The notes below the pieces were generated by a model, which was not told the origin of the DNA, made no database searches, and saw only the letters and a list, made by a program, of their open reading frames with translations. Positions 1 to 9,086 of a stretch of 64,000 bases of DNA are shown in pieces (within the stretch, counting starts at the first letter, position 1; each line of letters begins with the position of its first letter). A program made the position numbers and the translations under genes. Where the stretch lies: the NCBI RefSeq assembly GCF_900094585.1, contig NZ_FMAG01000001.1:1-64000 (forward strand), read 5' to 3'. This stretch comes from Martinezella multihospitum (GTDB taxonomy: Bacteria > Pseudomonadota > Alphaproteobacteria > Rhizobiales > Rhizobiaceae).

Positions 1-1091
<1,091 letters not shown>

Positions 1092-1141
1092 GGAAAATCC
1101 TCCAAAATCAATGGTCTATTGCTGATACTTTTCTTAACTTA

Positions 1142-1975
1142 TTAGCTGGCGGTTCTCGCCCACAAATCACGTATTTCCTGCTTCATAAGCAGGGATTCTT
1201 CCCAGCGGTCAGTGGTGTCTTCACCGTCCCTTCCGGTGATGGCATAGGGCTTCGGCCCCAGTTCGCAAGTAAAGGCAAGCGTCGCGTCTTTGTCGGCGCG
1301 CTTCCGCCAGCTTTTGAAGCCATATTCCCACCAGCCGAGGAAAAGATCGACCCAGGGTCTGTGATGCGGGAAGGAAATTTCGATCTGAACCTGTTCGCGG
1401 GAGGCAACGCGGCCATGGAAGGCCCAGGAGCTGTCCAATATCCGATGAATAAGGGCGTGGTTTTCGTCTGACACCGGCCAGGCGAATTCCCGCCCGACAA
1501 GGAAATGGGAGATATCCCCCAGCAGCCGCAGGTCCGGCAGCCGGTCGAGCAGGTCGAGCGTGAAAAAGAGATCCGTCGTCATGCGGTCGCGATGGGTCTC
1601 GATCCAGACATCGATGCCGGCCTCTTCCGCCAGCCGTTGCCAGCCTTCCAGCAGAGGAATGCAATCCTCAAGCCGTCGCGGGCGCACGTCCGGCTGCAGA
1701 CAGATGTGATGGACACTATGTTCGGCGGCGATCTCGAGCACCGGCTTCAGATCGTCGATGGTCTTCGGGAAGCATTGCCCCTCCGCCTGCAAGCCATGTT
1801 GCTTGAGCAGACCCGCGATGCGGGAGACGACATTACGATCGGACCAATGGGCGCTGATGCCATCGAAGCCGGCAGCTGCGATCTTATCGATACTTTTCTC
1901 CAGGGAAAGCTCCGGATGTCTCGCACTACGTCGCTCCATGGACCAGAGCGACTGGAATATGAGCAAGTTCTGCAT
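1142..1975 (-). CDS. Sugar phosphate isomerase/epimerase family protein (xylose-isomerase-like TIM barrel)
   Basis: A 277-residue protein of the AP endonuclease 2 / xylose-isomerase-like TIM-barrel fold, the same fold as IolE, IolI and the rhizopine protein MocC. Seen in sequence: acidic and histidine metal-ligand-type segments WIETHRDR, GDISHFLVG and TCELGPKPYA, as expected for the conserved Glu-Asp/His-Glu metal site. ATG 1975 is preceded by a near-perfect GGGAGGA ribosome site. It is divergent from the sugar-binding protein gene at 2206 and followed after 50 bp by the formaldehyde dehydrogenase gene. The family isomerises or epimerises sugars, inososes and hydroxypyruvate-like compounds; the substrate cannot be read from sequence. 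Its place next to a periplasmic sugar-binding protein suggests use of the imported sugar or cyclitol. Confidence 0.85.
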   Translation of the reverse strand: MQNLLIFQSLWSMERRSARHPELSLEKSIDKIAAAGFDGISAHWSDRNVVSRIAGLLKQHGLQAEGQCFPKTIDDLKPVLEIAAEHSVHHICLQPDVRPRRLEDCIPLLEGWQRLAEEAGIDVWIETHRDRMTTDLFFTLDLLDRLPDLRLLGDISHFLVGREFAWPVSDENHALIHRILDSSWAFHGRVASREQVQIEISFPHHRPWVDLFLGWWEYGFKSWRKRADKDATLAFTCELGPKPYAITGRDGEDTTDRWEESLLMKQEIRDLWARTAS

Positions 1976-2074
1976 GCGTCCTCCCGTACCAGTGGCTTGC
2001 TCAGATCATGAATCCGAGGGCTTTGCCAGTCAGCTCGGTGATGGGTTTTGATCATGGGTGCGTTTCATTGCAAA

Positions 2075-2088
2075 GCGGATGTATCCGC
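2075..2088. promoter_or_regulatory. Short inverted repeat upstream of the sugar-binding protein gene
   Basis: GCGGAT-GT-ATCCGC is a perfect 6-bp inverted repeat with a 2-nt spacer in the divergent 230-bp gap between the isomerase and binding-protein genes, about 120 bp before ATG 2206. It has operator-like symmetry. No footprint or regulator assignment is possible from sequence; the LacI-type regulator at 4546-5583 is the nearest candidate. Confidence 0.3.
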
Positions 2089-2116
2089 CTTGTCGGGAGC
2101 CCTCGGAATGATGGTT

Positions 2117-2126
2117 TTTCATCAAA
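2117..2126 (+). promoter_or_regulatory. TTTCATCAAA word, site 1 (upstream of binding-protein gene)
   Basis: The ten-base word TTTCATCAAA lies about 80 bp before ATG 2206. The same word recurs at 3251-3260 and 8110-8119, and an opposite-strand TGATGAAAAA lies at 5596-5605. It may be a shared regulator half-site; this is inference from repetition only. Confidence 0.3.
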
Positions 2127-2205
2127 ATACTCCCGGACGCCGATCGGCTCCATCGGTAACTCTTTCCAAGCGGTCAGGTGGGCCGCTGTTTCCTGGGAGG
2201 AGAAC

Positions 2206-3135
2206 ATGCTGAAATTTTTGAGTGCAAGCGCGCTTGCGCTGGTACTGTCATCGCAGGCCTATGCCGCCGATCGTATCGGCGTTTCGATGGGCTACCTGAC
2301 GACCAATTTCCAGACCCTCATCGCCAACGGCATGCAGGACTACGCCAAGACCAAGGGCCTCGACCTGCAGGTTGTCGACGCCGCGAACGACGTCAACAAG
2401 CAGCTCGACCAGGTGCGTAACTTCGCGGCCGGTGGCGTCTCGGCCATCATCGTCGATCCGGTGGATTCGGACGGCACACCGGCGATCAACAAGATTGCCG
2501 AGGATGCCGGCATTCCGCTGATCTACGTCAATATACAGCCGACCGATCTCTCCACGCTCGGCAAGAAGCAGGCCTTCGTCGGCTCGAATGAAACCGAATC
2601 CGGCACGCTGCAGACGAAGGAAGTCTGTCGCATGCTCGGCGGCAAGGGCAATGTCGTCGTCATGGTCGGCGATCTCAGCAGCCAGGCGGCACGCCAGCGG
2701 ACGCAGGATGTTCACGATGTGCTCAAGACCGGCGATTGCAGCGGCATCAAGGTGGTGCGCGAGCAGGTCGGCAACTGGAGCCGCGTCGACGGCGCCGATC
2801 TGGTTTCGAACTGGCTGACGTCAGGCCTTTCATTCGATGCTGTCATCGCCAACAATGATGAGATGGCGCTCGGCGCAATCTCGGCGATCAAGAATTCCGG
2901 CGGCTCTACGGATAAGACGATCGTTGCGGGCATCGATGCAACGCCGGATGCGCTGCAGGCGATGAAGTCGGGCGACCTCAAGGTCACCGTCTTCCAGGAT
3001 GCCAAAGCACAGGGCCGCGGCGCCGTCGATACGGCGATCAAGGCCATCAAGGGCGAGCCGATCGACCGGGAGGTCTGGATCCCCTTCAAGCTGGTGACGA
3101 AAGACAACATGGTCCAGTTCGAGAGCCTCAACTAA
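2206..3135 (+). CDS. Periplasmic sugar-binding protein of a ribose-type ABC transporter
   Basis: A 309-residue exported protein of the ribose/galactose-binding (type I periplasmic-binding) family. Residues 1-21 form a clear signal peptide ending in an AYA-A cleavage motif. The mature part opens with DRIGVSMGYLTTNFQTLIANG and contains the family segments VSAIIVDPVDSDG and the second-lobe ASNEMALGAISA-type run (seen as NNDEMALGAISAIKNSG). ATG 2206 is chosen over an upstream in-frame start because it sits 5 nt after GGGAGGAG and begins the signal peptide. No permease or ATPase gene adjoins it, so it must work with a transporter encoded elsewhere, or it is an orphan. Rhizopine-binding MocB belongs to this family, which fits the MocE/MocF-like genes nearby, but the ligand is not determinable here. 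Confidence 0.93.
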   Translation: MLKFLSASALALVLSSQAYAADRIGVSMGYLTTNFQTLIANGMQDYAKTKGLDLQVVDAANDVNKQLDQVRNFAAGGVSAIIVDPVDSDGTPAINKIAEDAGIPLIYVNIQPTDLSTLGKKQAFVGSNETESGTLQTKEVCRMLGGKGNVVVMVGDLSSQAARQRTQDVHDVLKTGDCSGIKVVREQVGNWSRVDGADLVSNWLTSGLSFDAVIANNDEMALGAISAIKNSGGSTDKTIVAGIDATPDALQAMKSGDLKVTVFQDAKAQGRGAVDTAIKAIKGEPIDREVWIPFKLVTKDNMVQFESLN

Positions 3136-3250
3136 GCAGACGAGAGCCGGCAGCGAGGAGCACTGCTGCCGGTACACGGGAAGGGCACGACCGGCCTCCC
3201 CTTCCCGCTTTGGATTATGCGCCAGCGAACTTCCCGCCGTCGTGAGCAAA

Positions 3251-3260
3251 TTTCATCAAA
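3251..3260 (+). promoter_or_regulatory. TTTCATCAAA word, site 2 (upstream of hydroxylase gene)
   Basis: Second exact copy of TTTCATCAAA, about 70 bp before the hydroxylase ATG at 3330 and downstream of the binding-protein stop. Same spacing class as the copy before the binding-protein gene. Possible regulator half-site; unproven. Confidence 0.3.
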
Positions 3261-3329
3261 TCAATGCTGTCGTTTCCGGCCGGCACCGCTGACACTGACT
3301 GCATCGTTTCATTCACTGGGAGGCACATC

Positions 3330-4364
3330 ATGGACGACACGCTCTACGGCACGCGTGACAAGCGCGGCGACTGGAAACCCAACAAGCTCTTGCAATATCC
3401 GCCTGTTTTCATCTGGCCGGCGAAACCGCTGGCGTTCCTGAAATGGTTCTTCGGCTATCCCGGCTACCTGATGCCCTGGAATGTCGTCTATGCCGTCGTC
3501 GCAACGTTGCTATGGCTCTACGCGACGCCCTCGATGGACACGATGAAGACGCTGGCGCCGGGCTGGATCGCCTATCTTCTCCTGCGCAACGCCGCGCTGG
3601 TCTTCCTGTTCTTCGGCGCCTTTCACCTGCGCCTCTACATGCAGAAGAAGCAGGGCACGAGCTTCAAATACAATAGCAAGTGGCCATCGAAGGATAATTC
3701 CGCGTTTCTCTTCAGCAATCAGACCGTCGACAATGTGATCTGGACCTTTGCAAGCGCCGTACCTCTATGGGCAGCCTTCGAGGTGTTGACACTATGGGCC
3801 TTTGCGAACGGCATCATTCCCTATGTCGACTTTGCCGAGCACCCGATCTATTGCGCCATCATCATGCTGCTGATCCCGGCGTTCCGTGATCTGCATTTCT
3901 ATCTGGTGCACCGCCTGATCCACTGGCCGCCGCTCTATCATGCGGTCCACAAGCTGCATCACAACAACGTCAATCCCGGTCCCTGGTCCGGCCTCGCCAT
4001 GCACCCGGTCGAGCATCTCCTGTATTTCTCCGGCGTTCTCATCCATTGGATCGTGCCGTCCAATCCGATCCACGCGCTGTTCCATCTGACACATGCCGCT
4101 CTCGCGCCGGCGCCAGGCCATGCCGGTTTCGACAAGATCGTGATCGGCGAGGAAGCCGGGATCGATACCCATGCTTATGACCACTATCTCCATCACAAAT
4201 TCTTCGAGTGCAATTATGCCGATGGCGTGATCCCGCTCGATCAGTGGTTCGGCACCTTTCACGACGGCTCGAAAGAGGCCGAGGACCGCATGAACAAGCG
4301 CTTCATGGAGCGCGCCAAGAAATACGCCGAAAAGCAGGCTCGCCGCTCCGGTACGCCAAGCTAG
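3330..4364 (+). CDS. Membrane di-iron hydroxylase (fatty acid hydroxylase / sterol desaturase superfamily)
   Basis: A 344-residue integral membrane oxygenase of the sterol desaturase family. About five hydrophobic helices are visible, and the diagnostic histidine clusters are all present: HFYLVHRLIH (HxxxH type), HKLHHNN (HxxHH) and HDHYLHHKF near the C-terminus, with an extra TFHD. These ligate a non-haem di-iron centre that inserts oxygen or desaturates using electrons from ferredoxin. ATG 3330 follows GGGAGGC; the longer upstream extension has no such site. The gene lies between the sugar-binding protein and LacI genes and close to a Rieske ferredoxin and its reductase, which could supply the electrons. 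MocD of rhizopine catabolism is likewise a membrane oxygenase working with MocE and MocF, but it belongs to a different branch as far as I can tell, so this is a functional analogy. Confidence 0.9.
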   Translation: MDDTLYGTRDKRGDWKPNKLLQYPPVFIWPAKPLAFLKWFFGYPGYLMPWNVVYAVVATLLWLYATPSMDTMKTLAPGWIAYLLLRNAALVFLFFGAFHLRLYMQKKQGTSFKYNSKWPSKDNSAFLFSNQTVDNVIWTFASAVPLWAAFEVLTLWAFANGIIPYVDFAEHPIYCAIIMLLIPAFRDLHFYLVHRLIHWPPLYHAVHKLHHNNVNPGPWSGLAMHPVEHLLYFSGVLIHWIVPSNPIHALFHLTHAALAPAPGHAGFDKIVIGEEAGIDTHAYDHYLHHKFFECNYADGVIPLDQWFGTFHDGSKEAEDRMNKRFMERAKKYAEKQARRSGTPS

Positions 4365-4501
4365 CAAAGAGCCGAAGCCTGGCTGGGTTCTTCCAGCCAG
4401 GACAATGATCTCAAAGACTTGCCAAAGGCGCTATGTGCTCCATATGCGTGTATTGAGCTCTCCCCCGCCACCGGTTCAATCGGCCGTTGATGGCGGGAAA
4501 T

Positions 4502-4537
4502 GCCGGAGCCTGCGGCCCTCCTTCCGCAGGCTCCGGC
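4502..4537. terminator. Strong bidirectional hairpin between convergent genes
   Basis: A perfect 14-bp stem (4502-4515 with 4524-4537) and an 8-nt loop lie between the hydroxylase gene and the convergent LacI gene stop. No long U-run follows on either strand, so it is a terminator-like hairpin by position and stability. Confidence 0.65.
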
Positions 4538-4545
4538 CTTGTCAC

Positions 4546-5583
4546 CTACTGGTGACTGGATGCTGGGCCAATATTCTCCGTCGTATAGGTCAGGAACGGA
4601 ACCGGCTCTTGGCTAACGGGCACGTCGATAATCCCCATTCGCGATAATATCGTATCCAGTGCGCGCCTCGCCTGGGTTTCTGGCGCCTGATCGAGAACGA
4701 GTGTCATCAGCCCCGAGGCGATGAAGCGGCGCGTTTCGTCGTTGAGCTCATGCGCTATCCAGATGCAATCCCTTCTCTGCCGCTCCTGAAAGCGCTGCAG
4801 CACCGAGCCGACGCCGAGGTTGGCACCGCCGGCGTTGTAGATGCCGACAATATCCGGACAGCGCCGCAGTGCCTGCGTCATTACTTCCGCGGATTTCACG
4901 TCGTCATCCCAGCCGAATACAACCTCCGAAAACTGCAGTGCCGAACCATGCTGAGAACCGAGATAATCGGAGAAGCCGCGAATGCGCTCTCGGTGAATCT
5001 GATAGGCCCAGCTATGACAGACGGCCACGATGCTTCCCGCCGCGTGCCGGAGCATCCGCGACATGTAGAAGCCGGCGGTTCGTCCCGCGGCATAGTTGTC
5101 GATCCCTACGAACACGTCGTCCCTTCCCGTGAGATACGAAACGATCTGGACGACTTCGACGCCGGCGGCACGCGCCTTCCGCAAGCTCTCCCGGATTGCC
5201 GGATGATCGACTGCGGCAACGATCAGGCCATGCCGGCGAATGCTGCTATTGGCTACATGCGCAGCGAACTTCTCCGGCTCGCTCTCTTCGACAAAGGTCC
5301 GGTGGACCGTGATCGAGCTGTCCAGCGAAGCAGCGATTCGCTCGAAGGCACGGTTGAGCCGGCTGAAGAACGGCGACTCCGGCCTGACCAGGATGACTTC
5401 GATGCGGATCGTGCCGCGATAAAGACTTGGGATGATCCCTTTGTAGCCCAGCCGCTTGGCGGCCAGCACAACCTTCTCCGCCGTCTGCGGCCTGACGCTG
5501 CCGCGTTCGTTGAGAACGCGTTCAACGGTCGCAAGGCCGACACCAGCGGCGGCGGCGATGTCCACGAGACGTGCCTTCTTCAT
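4546..5583 (-). CDS. LacI family transcriptional regulator
   Basis: A 345-residue DNA-binding repressor. The N-terminus carries the LacI helix-turn-helix (RLVDIAAAAGVGLATVERVL) followed by the hinge helix region AEKVVLAAKRLGYK, then a periplasmic-binding-protein-like effector domain of about 280 residues. Replacement of the usual VS in the recognition turn by VE is typical of the sugar/cyclitol subgroup with TVERVLN. It is divergent from the Rieske ferredoxin gene and convergent with the hydroxylase gene, so it is the natural local regulator of the island, with a sugar or cyclitol effector. ATG 5583 has GGAG directly upstream. The ligand is not known. Confidence 0.93.
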   Translation of the reverse strand: MKKARLVDIAAAAGVGLATVERVLNERGSVRPQTAEKVVLAAKRLGYKGIIPSLYRGTIRIEVILVRPESPFFSRLNRAFERIAASLDSSITVHRTFVEESEPEKFAAHVANSSIRRHGLIVAAVDHPAIRESLRKARAAGVEVVQIVSYLTGRDDVFVGIDNYAAGRTAGFYMSRMLRHAAGSIVAVCHSWAYQIHRERIRGFSDYLGSQHGSALQFSEVVFGWDDDVKSAEVMTQALRRCPDIVGIYNAGGANLGVGSVLQRFQERQRRDCIWIAHELNDETRRFIASGLMTLVLDQAPETQARRALDTILSRMGIIDVPVSQEPVPFLTYTTENIGPASSHQ

Positions 5584-5595
5584 TCCGCTCCTCCC

Positions 5596-5605
5596 TGATG
5601 AAAAA
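5596..5605 (-). promoter_or_regulatory. TTTCATCAAA-like word, site 3 (LacI/mocE divergent region)
   Basis: TGATGAAAAA on the plus strand (TTTTTCATCA on the minus strand) lies 13 bp before the LacI start in the divergent regulator/ferredoxin gap. It shares the core TTTCATCA with exact copies at 2117, 3251 and 8110. A site here would allow autoregulation and control of the ferredoxin operon; inference only. Confidence 0.28.
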
Positions 5606-5762
5606 TGATCATAATCGGCGTGGAATGTGAAGGGTCATTTCGCGCATGCTTGGAACCAGTCGGAGGAAAAAAGCGATGCGCGATCAAAGCGCAACGTCGA
5701 ACTGCTCCCAAGATTGGACGATACCTTTCACGCCTTGCGGCGATTGCAATGAGGAGGAAGAA

Positions 5763-6080
5763 ATGACGAACTGGGTTGATGCCTGTGCTGCCGATGAAAT
5801 CGATCAGGAGGATGTTGTTCGCTTCGATCACGCCGGGCGAACCTTTGCGATCTATCGTAGCCCCGATGACGAATATTTCGCCACGGATGGGCTTTGCACC
5901 CATGAGAAAATCCATCTGGCCGATGGGCTCGTGATGGATGACACGATCGAGTGTCCGAAGCACAATGGCCGCTTCAGCTACAAGACGGGCGAAGCGCGAG
6001 GCGCTCCGGTCTGCATCAATCTGAAAACCTATCCGGTCAAAGTGGAAGGCGATCGCATCCTGATCGGGCTCGGCGCATGA
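5763..6080 (+). CDS. mocE: MocE-type Rieske [2Fe-2S] ferredoxin
   Basis: A 105-residue soluble Rieske-type ferredoxin that carries electrons from a flavoprotein reductase to an oxygenase. The cluster ligands are visible as C45-x-H47 (GLCTHEKIHL) and C64-x-x-H67 (ECPKHNGRF), the Rieske two-Cys two-His pattern, with the trailing FSYKTGEARGAP loop. ATG 5763 follows GAGGAGGAAG; an upstream in-frame start has no such site. The stop overlaps the start of the reductase gene by 4 bp (ATGA), indicating translational coupling. The likely oxygenase partner is the membrane hydroxylase at 3330-4364. The name follows the MocE family; rhizopine as substrate is not implied by this alone. Confidence 0.92.
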   Translation: MTNWVDACAADEIDQEDVVRFDHAGRTFAIYRSPDDEYFATDGLCTHEKIHLADGLVMDDTIECPKHNGRFSYKTGEARGAPVCINLKTYPVKVEGDRILIGLGA

Positions 6081-7318
6081 GCAGCGATATGGGCATCATC
6101 ATCGTCGGTGCCGGCGAATGCGGCGCGCGCGCCGCCTTGAGCCTCAGGGAGAATGGTTATCGGCACGTGATCACCCTTATCGGCGACGAGGTCCATCTCC
6201 CCTATGAGCGGCCTCCCCTTTCCAAACAGATTTTGCTCGATGCGACAGAGCCAAAGCTGCCCGCTATCCTCAGCGATATCGTACTGGCCGAGCATGCAAT
6301 CCGTCATATCGGCGGCGCCTCGGCCGATGCCATCGACACGTCGGGAAAGCATCTGCTCCTCTCCGATGGCCGGGCGTTGCCTTACGACAAACTGCTGCTG
6401 GCGACCGGCGCGGCACCAAGGCGACTGCCGAATGCGCCTGTCAGCAGCCGCATAGTCTATCTGCGGACGATCGACGATGCGCTTGCGCTCCGTTCCCTCG
6501 TCCGAGCCAATATGCATGTGGCAGTGCTTGGGGGTGGTTTCATCGGCCTGGAGGTCGCCGCATCGGCGCGCGGCCGCGGAGCGAGGGTTACGGTTATCGA
6601 GTCCCAGGAGCGTATCCTCAAGCGCGGTGTCCCCGAACCGATCGCCGAAACAATCACTGCCCTGCACCAAGGCAATGGCGTCGTCGTAAAATGTGGTGTG
6701 GCGGTTCTCGGGCTCGAAGCGGATGAGCAGCGTGTCGATATTTCTCTTTCCGATGGAGATGCGATTTCGGCCGATGTGCTCGTCGTCGGGATCGGCGCGC
6801 AGCCACGTACCGAGCTTGCTGCTCGGGCCGGCATCGCGATCGACAACGGCATTGCGGCCAATGAGCGCCTGGAAACATCGGAGCGCGATATCTATGCCGC
6901 CGGCGACTGCTGTTCGTTTCCGCATCCACTCTATGGCGGGCGCCGGCTGCGTCTTGAAGCCTGGCGCAATGCGCAGGATCAGGGCATTCTCGCCGCCGCA
7001 AATTTGACTGGTGCGGCTCGCAGCTATCAGACAGTTCCCTATTTCTGGTCCGACCAGTTCGATCATACGCTGCAGATCGTCGGCCTTGCCGATGAAGGCC
7101 GCACGGTCGTTCGCAGAGACCTCGGGGACGGCGCTTTCATCCTGTTTCATCTCGACGACCAGCAGCGGCTGGTCGCCGCAAGTGGCGTCGGCCCCGGCAA
7201 TAAGGTCGCCAAGGATATCAAACTCAGCGAGCTACTGATTGCCGGACGCATCACGCCATCGACCGAGGCGCTGGCTGGTAACGCGAACCTGAAATCCCTG
7301 CTGCCTCGAGCGGCCTGA
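6077..7318 (+). CDS. NAD(P)H-ferredoxin reductase, FAD-dependent (MocF-like)
   Basis: A 413-residue flavoprotein of the BphA4/putidaredoxin-reductase type that passes electrons from NAD(P)H to the Rieske ferredoxin. Visible parts are the N-terminal FAD-binding fold (IIIVGAGECGARAALSL), the PYERPPLSK segment conserved in this family, the NAD-binding GGGFIGLEVA in mid-protein, the second FAD motif ending in DIYAAGDCC, and the C-terminal reductase domain with PYFWSDQFD. ATG 6077 overlaps the ferredoxin stop by 4 bp. Length matches family members of about 400-415 residues. It closes the electron-transfer pair; a hairpin follows at 7360. Confidence 0.93.
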   Translation: MSSDMGIIIVGAGECGARAALSLRENGYRHVITLIGDEVHLPYERPPLSKQILLDATEPKLPAILSDIVLAEHAIRHIGGASADAIDTSGKHLLLSDGRALPYDKLLLATGAAPRRLPNAPVSSRIVYLRTIDDALALRSLVRANMHVAVLGGGFIGLEVAASARGRGARVTVIESQERILKRGVPEPIAETITALHQGNGVVVKCGVAVLGLEADEQRVDISLSDGDAISADVLVVGIGAQPRTELAARAGIAIDNGIAANERLETSERDIYAAGDCCSFPHPLYGGRRLRLEAWRNAQDQGILAAANLTGAARSYQTVPYFWSDQFDHTLQIVGLADEGRTVVRRDLGDGAFILFHLDDQQRLVAASGVGPGNKVAKDIKLSELLIAGRITPSTEALAGNANLKSLLPRAA

Positions 7319-7359
7319 CAGGCCATCAAGATACGTTCGTCTTGCGTCTTCAATCACGA

Positions 7360-7386
7360 CAGCCTGCCGGCATTATCGGCAGGCTG
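7360..7386 (+). terminator. Hairpin downstream of the ferredoxin reductase gene
   Basis: A 10-bp perfect stem, CAGCCTGCCG with CGGCAGGCTG, and a 7-nt loop begin 41 bp after the reductase stop. There is no long U-run, so factor-independent termination is likely but not certain. Confidence 0.55.
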
Positions 7387-7624
7387 CAGCGGCGCATTCA
7401 TGAGCAGATGCCATAAGTGCTTGCGGTATTCAGGTGCTAATCCGGAATCCGGATCGTCCTACATTCCTCCTGCAGTTCCCTAAGACTTAGCCGCAGCGGC
7501 AATTCGTCCGTCTCGTTACGAGATCCGATGTGGATATCTGCCTTGCTCCGCAAAGACGTCGTGCCGGAGCCGAAAGCCCCAAGAGTGACGTCGCAGGCAA
7601 AGACAGACCCAAGAAAGGATAGCC
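7387..7624. other. Intergenic stretch before the cupin gene
   Basis: Between the reductase-gene hairpin and the cupin start there is no open frame with a ribosome site. It presumably holds the cupin promoter. An AAGAAAGGATAG purine run just before ATG 7625 serves as the ribosome site. Confidence 0.5.
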
Positions 7625-8089
7625 ATGGAACGCACTCTCCCCATAGCAAGCTTTATCCTTGCAGTGCTTCTCCTATGCGGACAAGCGCAGAGCATGGAGC
7701 TTAGTCCGGCGGGCAGCCGCCTGGCGGTAAAAGGCCAGACGGAGACTTTTACCGGCTCGGTAACCGTCAGCCCCTTGTTTGTTGCCAATGACAACCTTCC
7801 GGCCGTGGGAGGCGAGGTAACATTCGAGCCTGGAGCCCGTTCGGCCTGGCATACGCATCCGGGCGGCCAGACATTGATCGTCACGTCCGGAGCCGGCTGG
7901 ATACAGGAAGAGGGCAGCGAGAAACGCAGCATAAAACCCGGTGACGTGATCTGGACGCCTCCCAATGTGAAGCATTGGCACGGCGCCACGGCGACGACCG
8001 AGATGCGCCATATCGCCATCACCGGCTTGCGCGACGGCAGGAATGTCGAGTGGCTGGAGAAGGTCCCAGACGAGGACTATCTCAAGTAA
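7625..8089 (+). CDS. Exported cupin-domain protein
   Basis: A 154-residue single-domain cupin. Residues 1-23 look like a signal peptide (hydrophobic [14 protein letters not shown]), so the protein is probably periplasmic. The cupin metal site is seen in [13 protein letters not shown] (two His) and the second motif [14 protein letters not shown]. Related proteins are annotated as cupins of the carboxymuconolactone-decarboxylase-associated group; enzymatic substrate is unknown. It is followed after 93 bp by a tautomerase gene in the same direction, so the pair may act on the same small organic acid or quinone-type compound, which is inference from context. Confidence 0.85.
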   Translation: MERTLPIASFILAVLLLCGQAQSMELSPAGSRLAVKGQTETFTGSVTVSPLFVANDNLPAVGGEVTFEPGARSAWHTHPGGQTLIVTSGAGWIQEEGSEKRSIKPGDVIWTPPNVKHWHGATATTEMRHIAITGLRDGRNVEWLEKVPDEDYLK

Positions 8090-8109
8090 CCCCCACAACG
8101 ACGGCCGTA

Positions 8110-8119
8110 TTTCATCAAA
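8110..8119 (+). promoter_or_regulatory. TTTCATCAAA word, site 4 (upstream of tautomerase gene)
   Basis: Third exact copy of TTTCATCAAA, about 65 bp before ATG 8183. The spacing to the start codon resembles that of the copies at 2117 and 3251. Possible shared regulator site; unproven. Confidence 0.28.
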
Positions 8120-8182
8120 CTGGCCGATCCGGCTGTTCTTACATCCGGCCCGGCAATTTCCGACGAGCACAGGAATCGATCG

Positions 8183-8416
8183 ATGCCCCATATAGTTTTG
8201 AAAATGGCAGCGGGAAGAACCGAAGCAATGAAGCATGCCGTGGCTGAAAATCTGACCAAGGCTGTCATCGAAACGCTCGGCGTTGACGAGAGTTCGGTAT
8301 CGGTCGCGATCGAGGAAGTGGCGATGTCCGATTGGGCCGGGAAGGTCTATGTCCCCGATATCCAGGGCAAATCCGACACGATCTATAAAAAGCCGGGCTA
8401 TGATCCGTTTCGGTAG
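8183..8416 (+). CDS. 4-oxalocrotonate tautomerase-like protein
   Basis: A 77-residue protein of the tautomerase superfamily. After removal of the initiator methionine the chain starts with proline (MPHIVLKMAAGRTEAMKHAVAENLTK), giving the catalytic amino-terminal Pro of this family; the length matches the 60-80 residue 4-OT/PptA type subunits that assemble as dimers or hexamers. ATG 8183 is preceded by AGGAATCG. It ends with a YDPFR tail and lies 7 bp from the stop of the convergent HAD phosphatase gene. The reaction is a keto-enol tautomerisation; the physiological substrate is unknown. Confidence 0.88.
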   Translation: MPHIVLKMAAGRTEAMKHAVAENLTKAVIETLGVDESSVSVAIEEVAMSDWAGKVYVPDIQGKSDTIYKKPGYDPFR

Positions 8417-8423
8417 CGGCAGC

Positions 8424-9086
8424 TCAATCGGGTGTGGCGGAGAGGCGCAGACTACCATCTGCATTGATAGTCACGTTCACGCGATCATAATCCTCAATAC
8501 TAGGATGCCGGGTGGATAATGGCGTCCGATGGGTCGCGCTGATCACAAGCACGGAAGCGCCCGAGGCTTCCGCTGCCTCTATTCCCGCTGGTGCATCTTC
8601 AAAAATAAGACATTCTTCAATGGGTTGTGACAACATCCTTGCAGCCAGCATGAAGCAATCCGGCGCCGGCTTGCCGTTCTGCACATCCTCGCCGGCGATC
8701 AGGACCTCCGGCCAGGGAATACCAGCTGCCGCAATGCGGACCTTGGCGAGCTCACGTGGGGCGGAGGTGACGATCGCCCAGCGATCCGACGGCAGGCTTT
8801 TCAGAAAGCCGATAGCGCCGACGATCGGTTCGACGCCGGCAACATCATCGATTTCGGCCTGTGTGAGTAGCCTCACCTCTTCGGCAGGGTCGATCCCTGA
8901 CAGGCCGAGGCGGGTGATCGTCTCGATCGCCTTGCGACCATGAACGGTGGCCAGCAAGGCGATAGCATCGACGCCACGTTTTTCCGCCCACGCGGTCCAG
9001 ACCCGTTCGGCGACCGCAATCGAATTCAGGACTGTTCCATCCATGTCGAACAGGAAGGCGCCGAAGGAGCGGTCGTCTAAAGGCAT
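8424..9086 (-). CDS. HAD-superfamily sugar phosphatase
   Basis: A 220-residue hydrolase of HAD subfamily IA. Motif I is FDMDGTVLNS near residue 13, motif II is seen as WAIVTSAP, motif III lysine in NGKPAPDCF, and motif IV in LIFEDAPAGIEAA. The helical cap between motifs I and II is of the small beta-phosphoglucomutase/sugar-phosphatase type. Its start overlaps the stop of the SorC regulator gene by one base, so the two are cotranscribed. Next to an aldolase, a double kinase and a sugar transporter, removal of phosphate from a dead-end or toxic sugar phosphate is plausible; the substrate is not known. Confidence 0.9.
   Translation of the reverse strand: MPLDDRSFGAFLFDMDGTVLNSIAVAERVWTAWAEKRGVDAIALLATVHGRKAIETITRLGLSGIDPAEEVRLLTQAEIDDVAGVEPIVGAIGFLKSLPSDRWAIVTSAPRELAKVRIAAAGIPWPEVLIAGEDVQNGKPAPDCFMLAARMLSQPIEECLIFEDAPAGIEAAEASGASVLVISATHRTPLSTRHPSIEDYDRVNVTINADGSLRLSATPD

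Noticed and set aside
5646..5762. Extended N-terminus for the Rieske ferredoxin
   Set aside because: ATG 5763 has GAGGAGGAAG directly before it, and MocE-type ferredoxins have about 105 residues.
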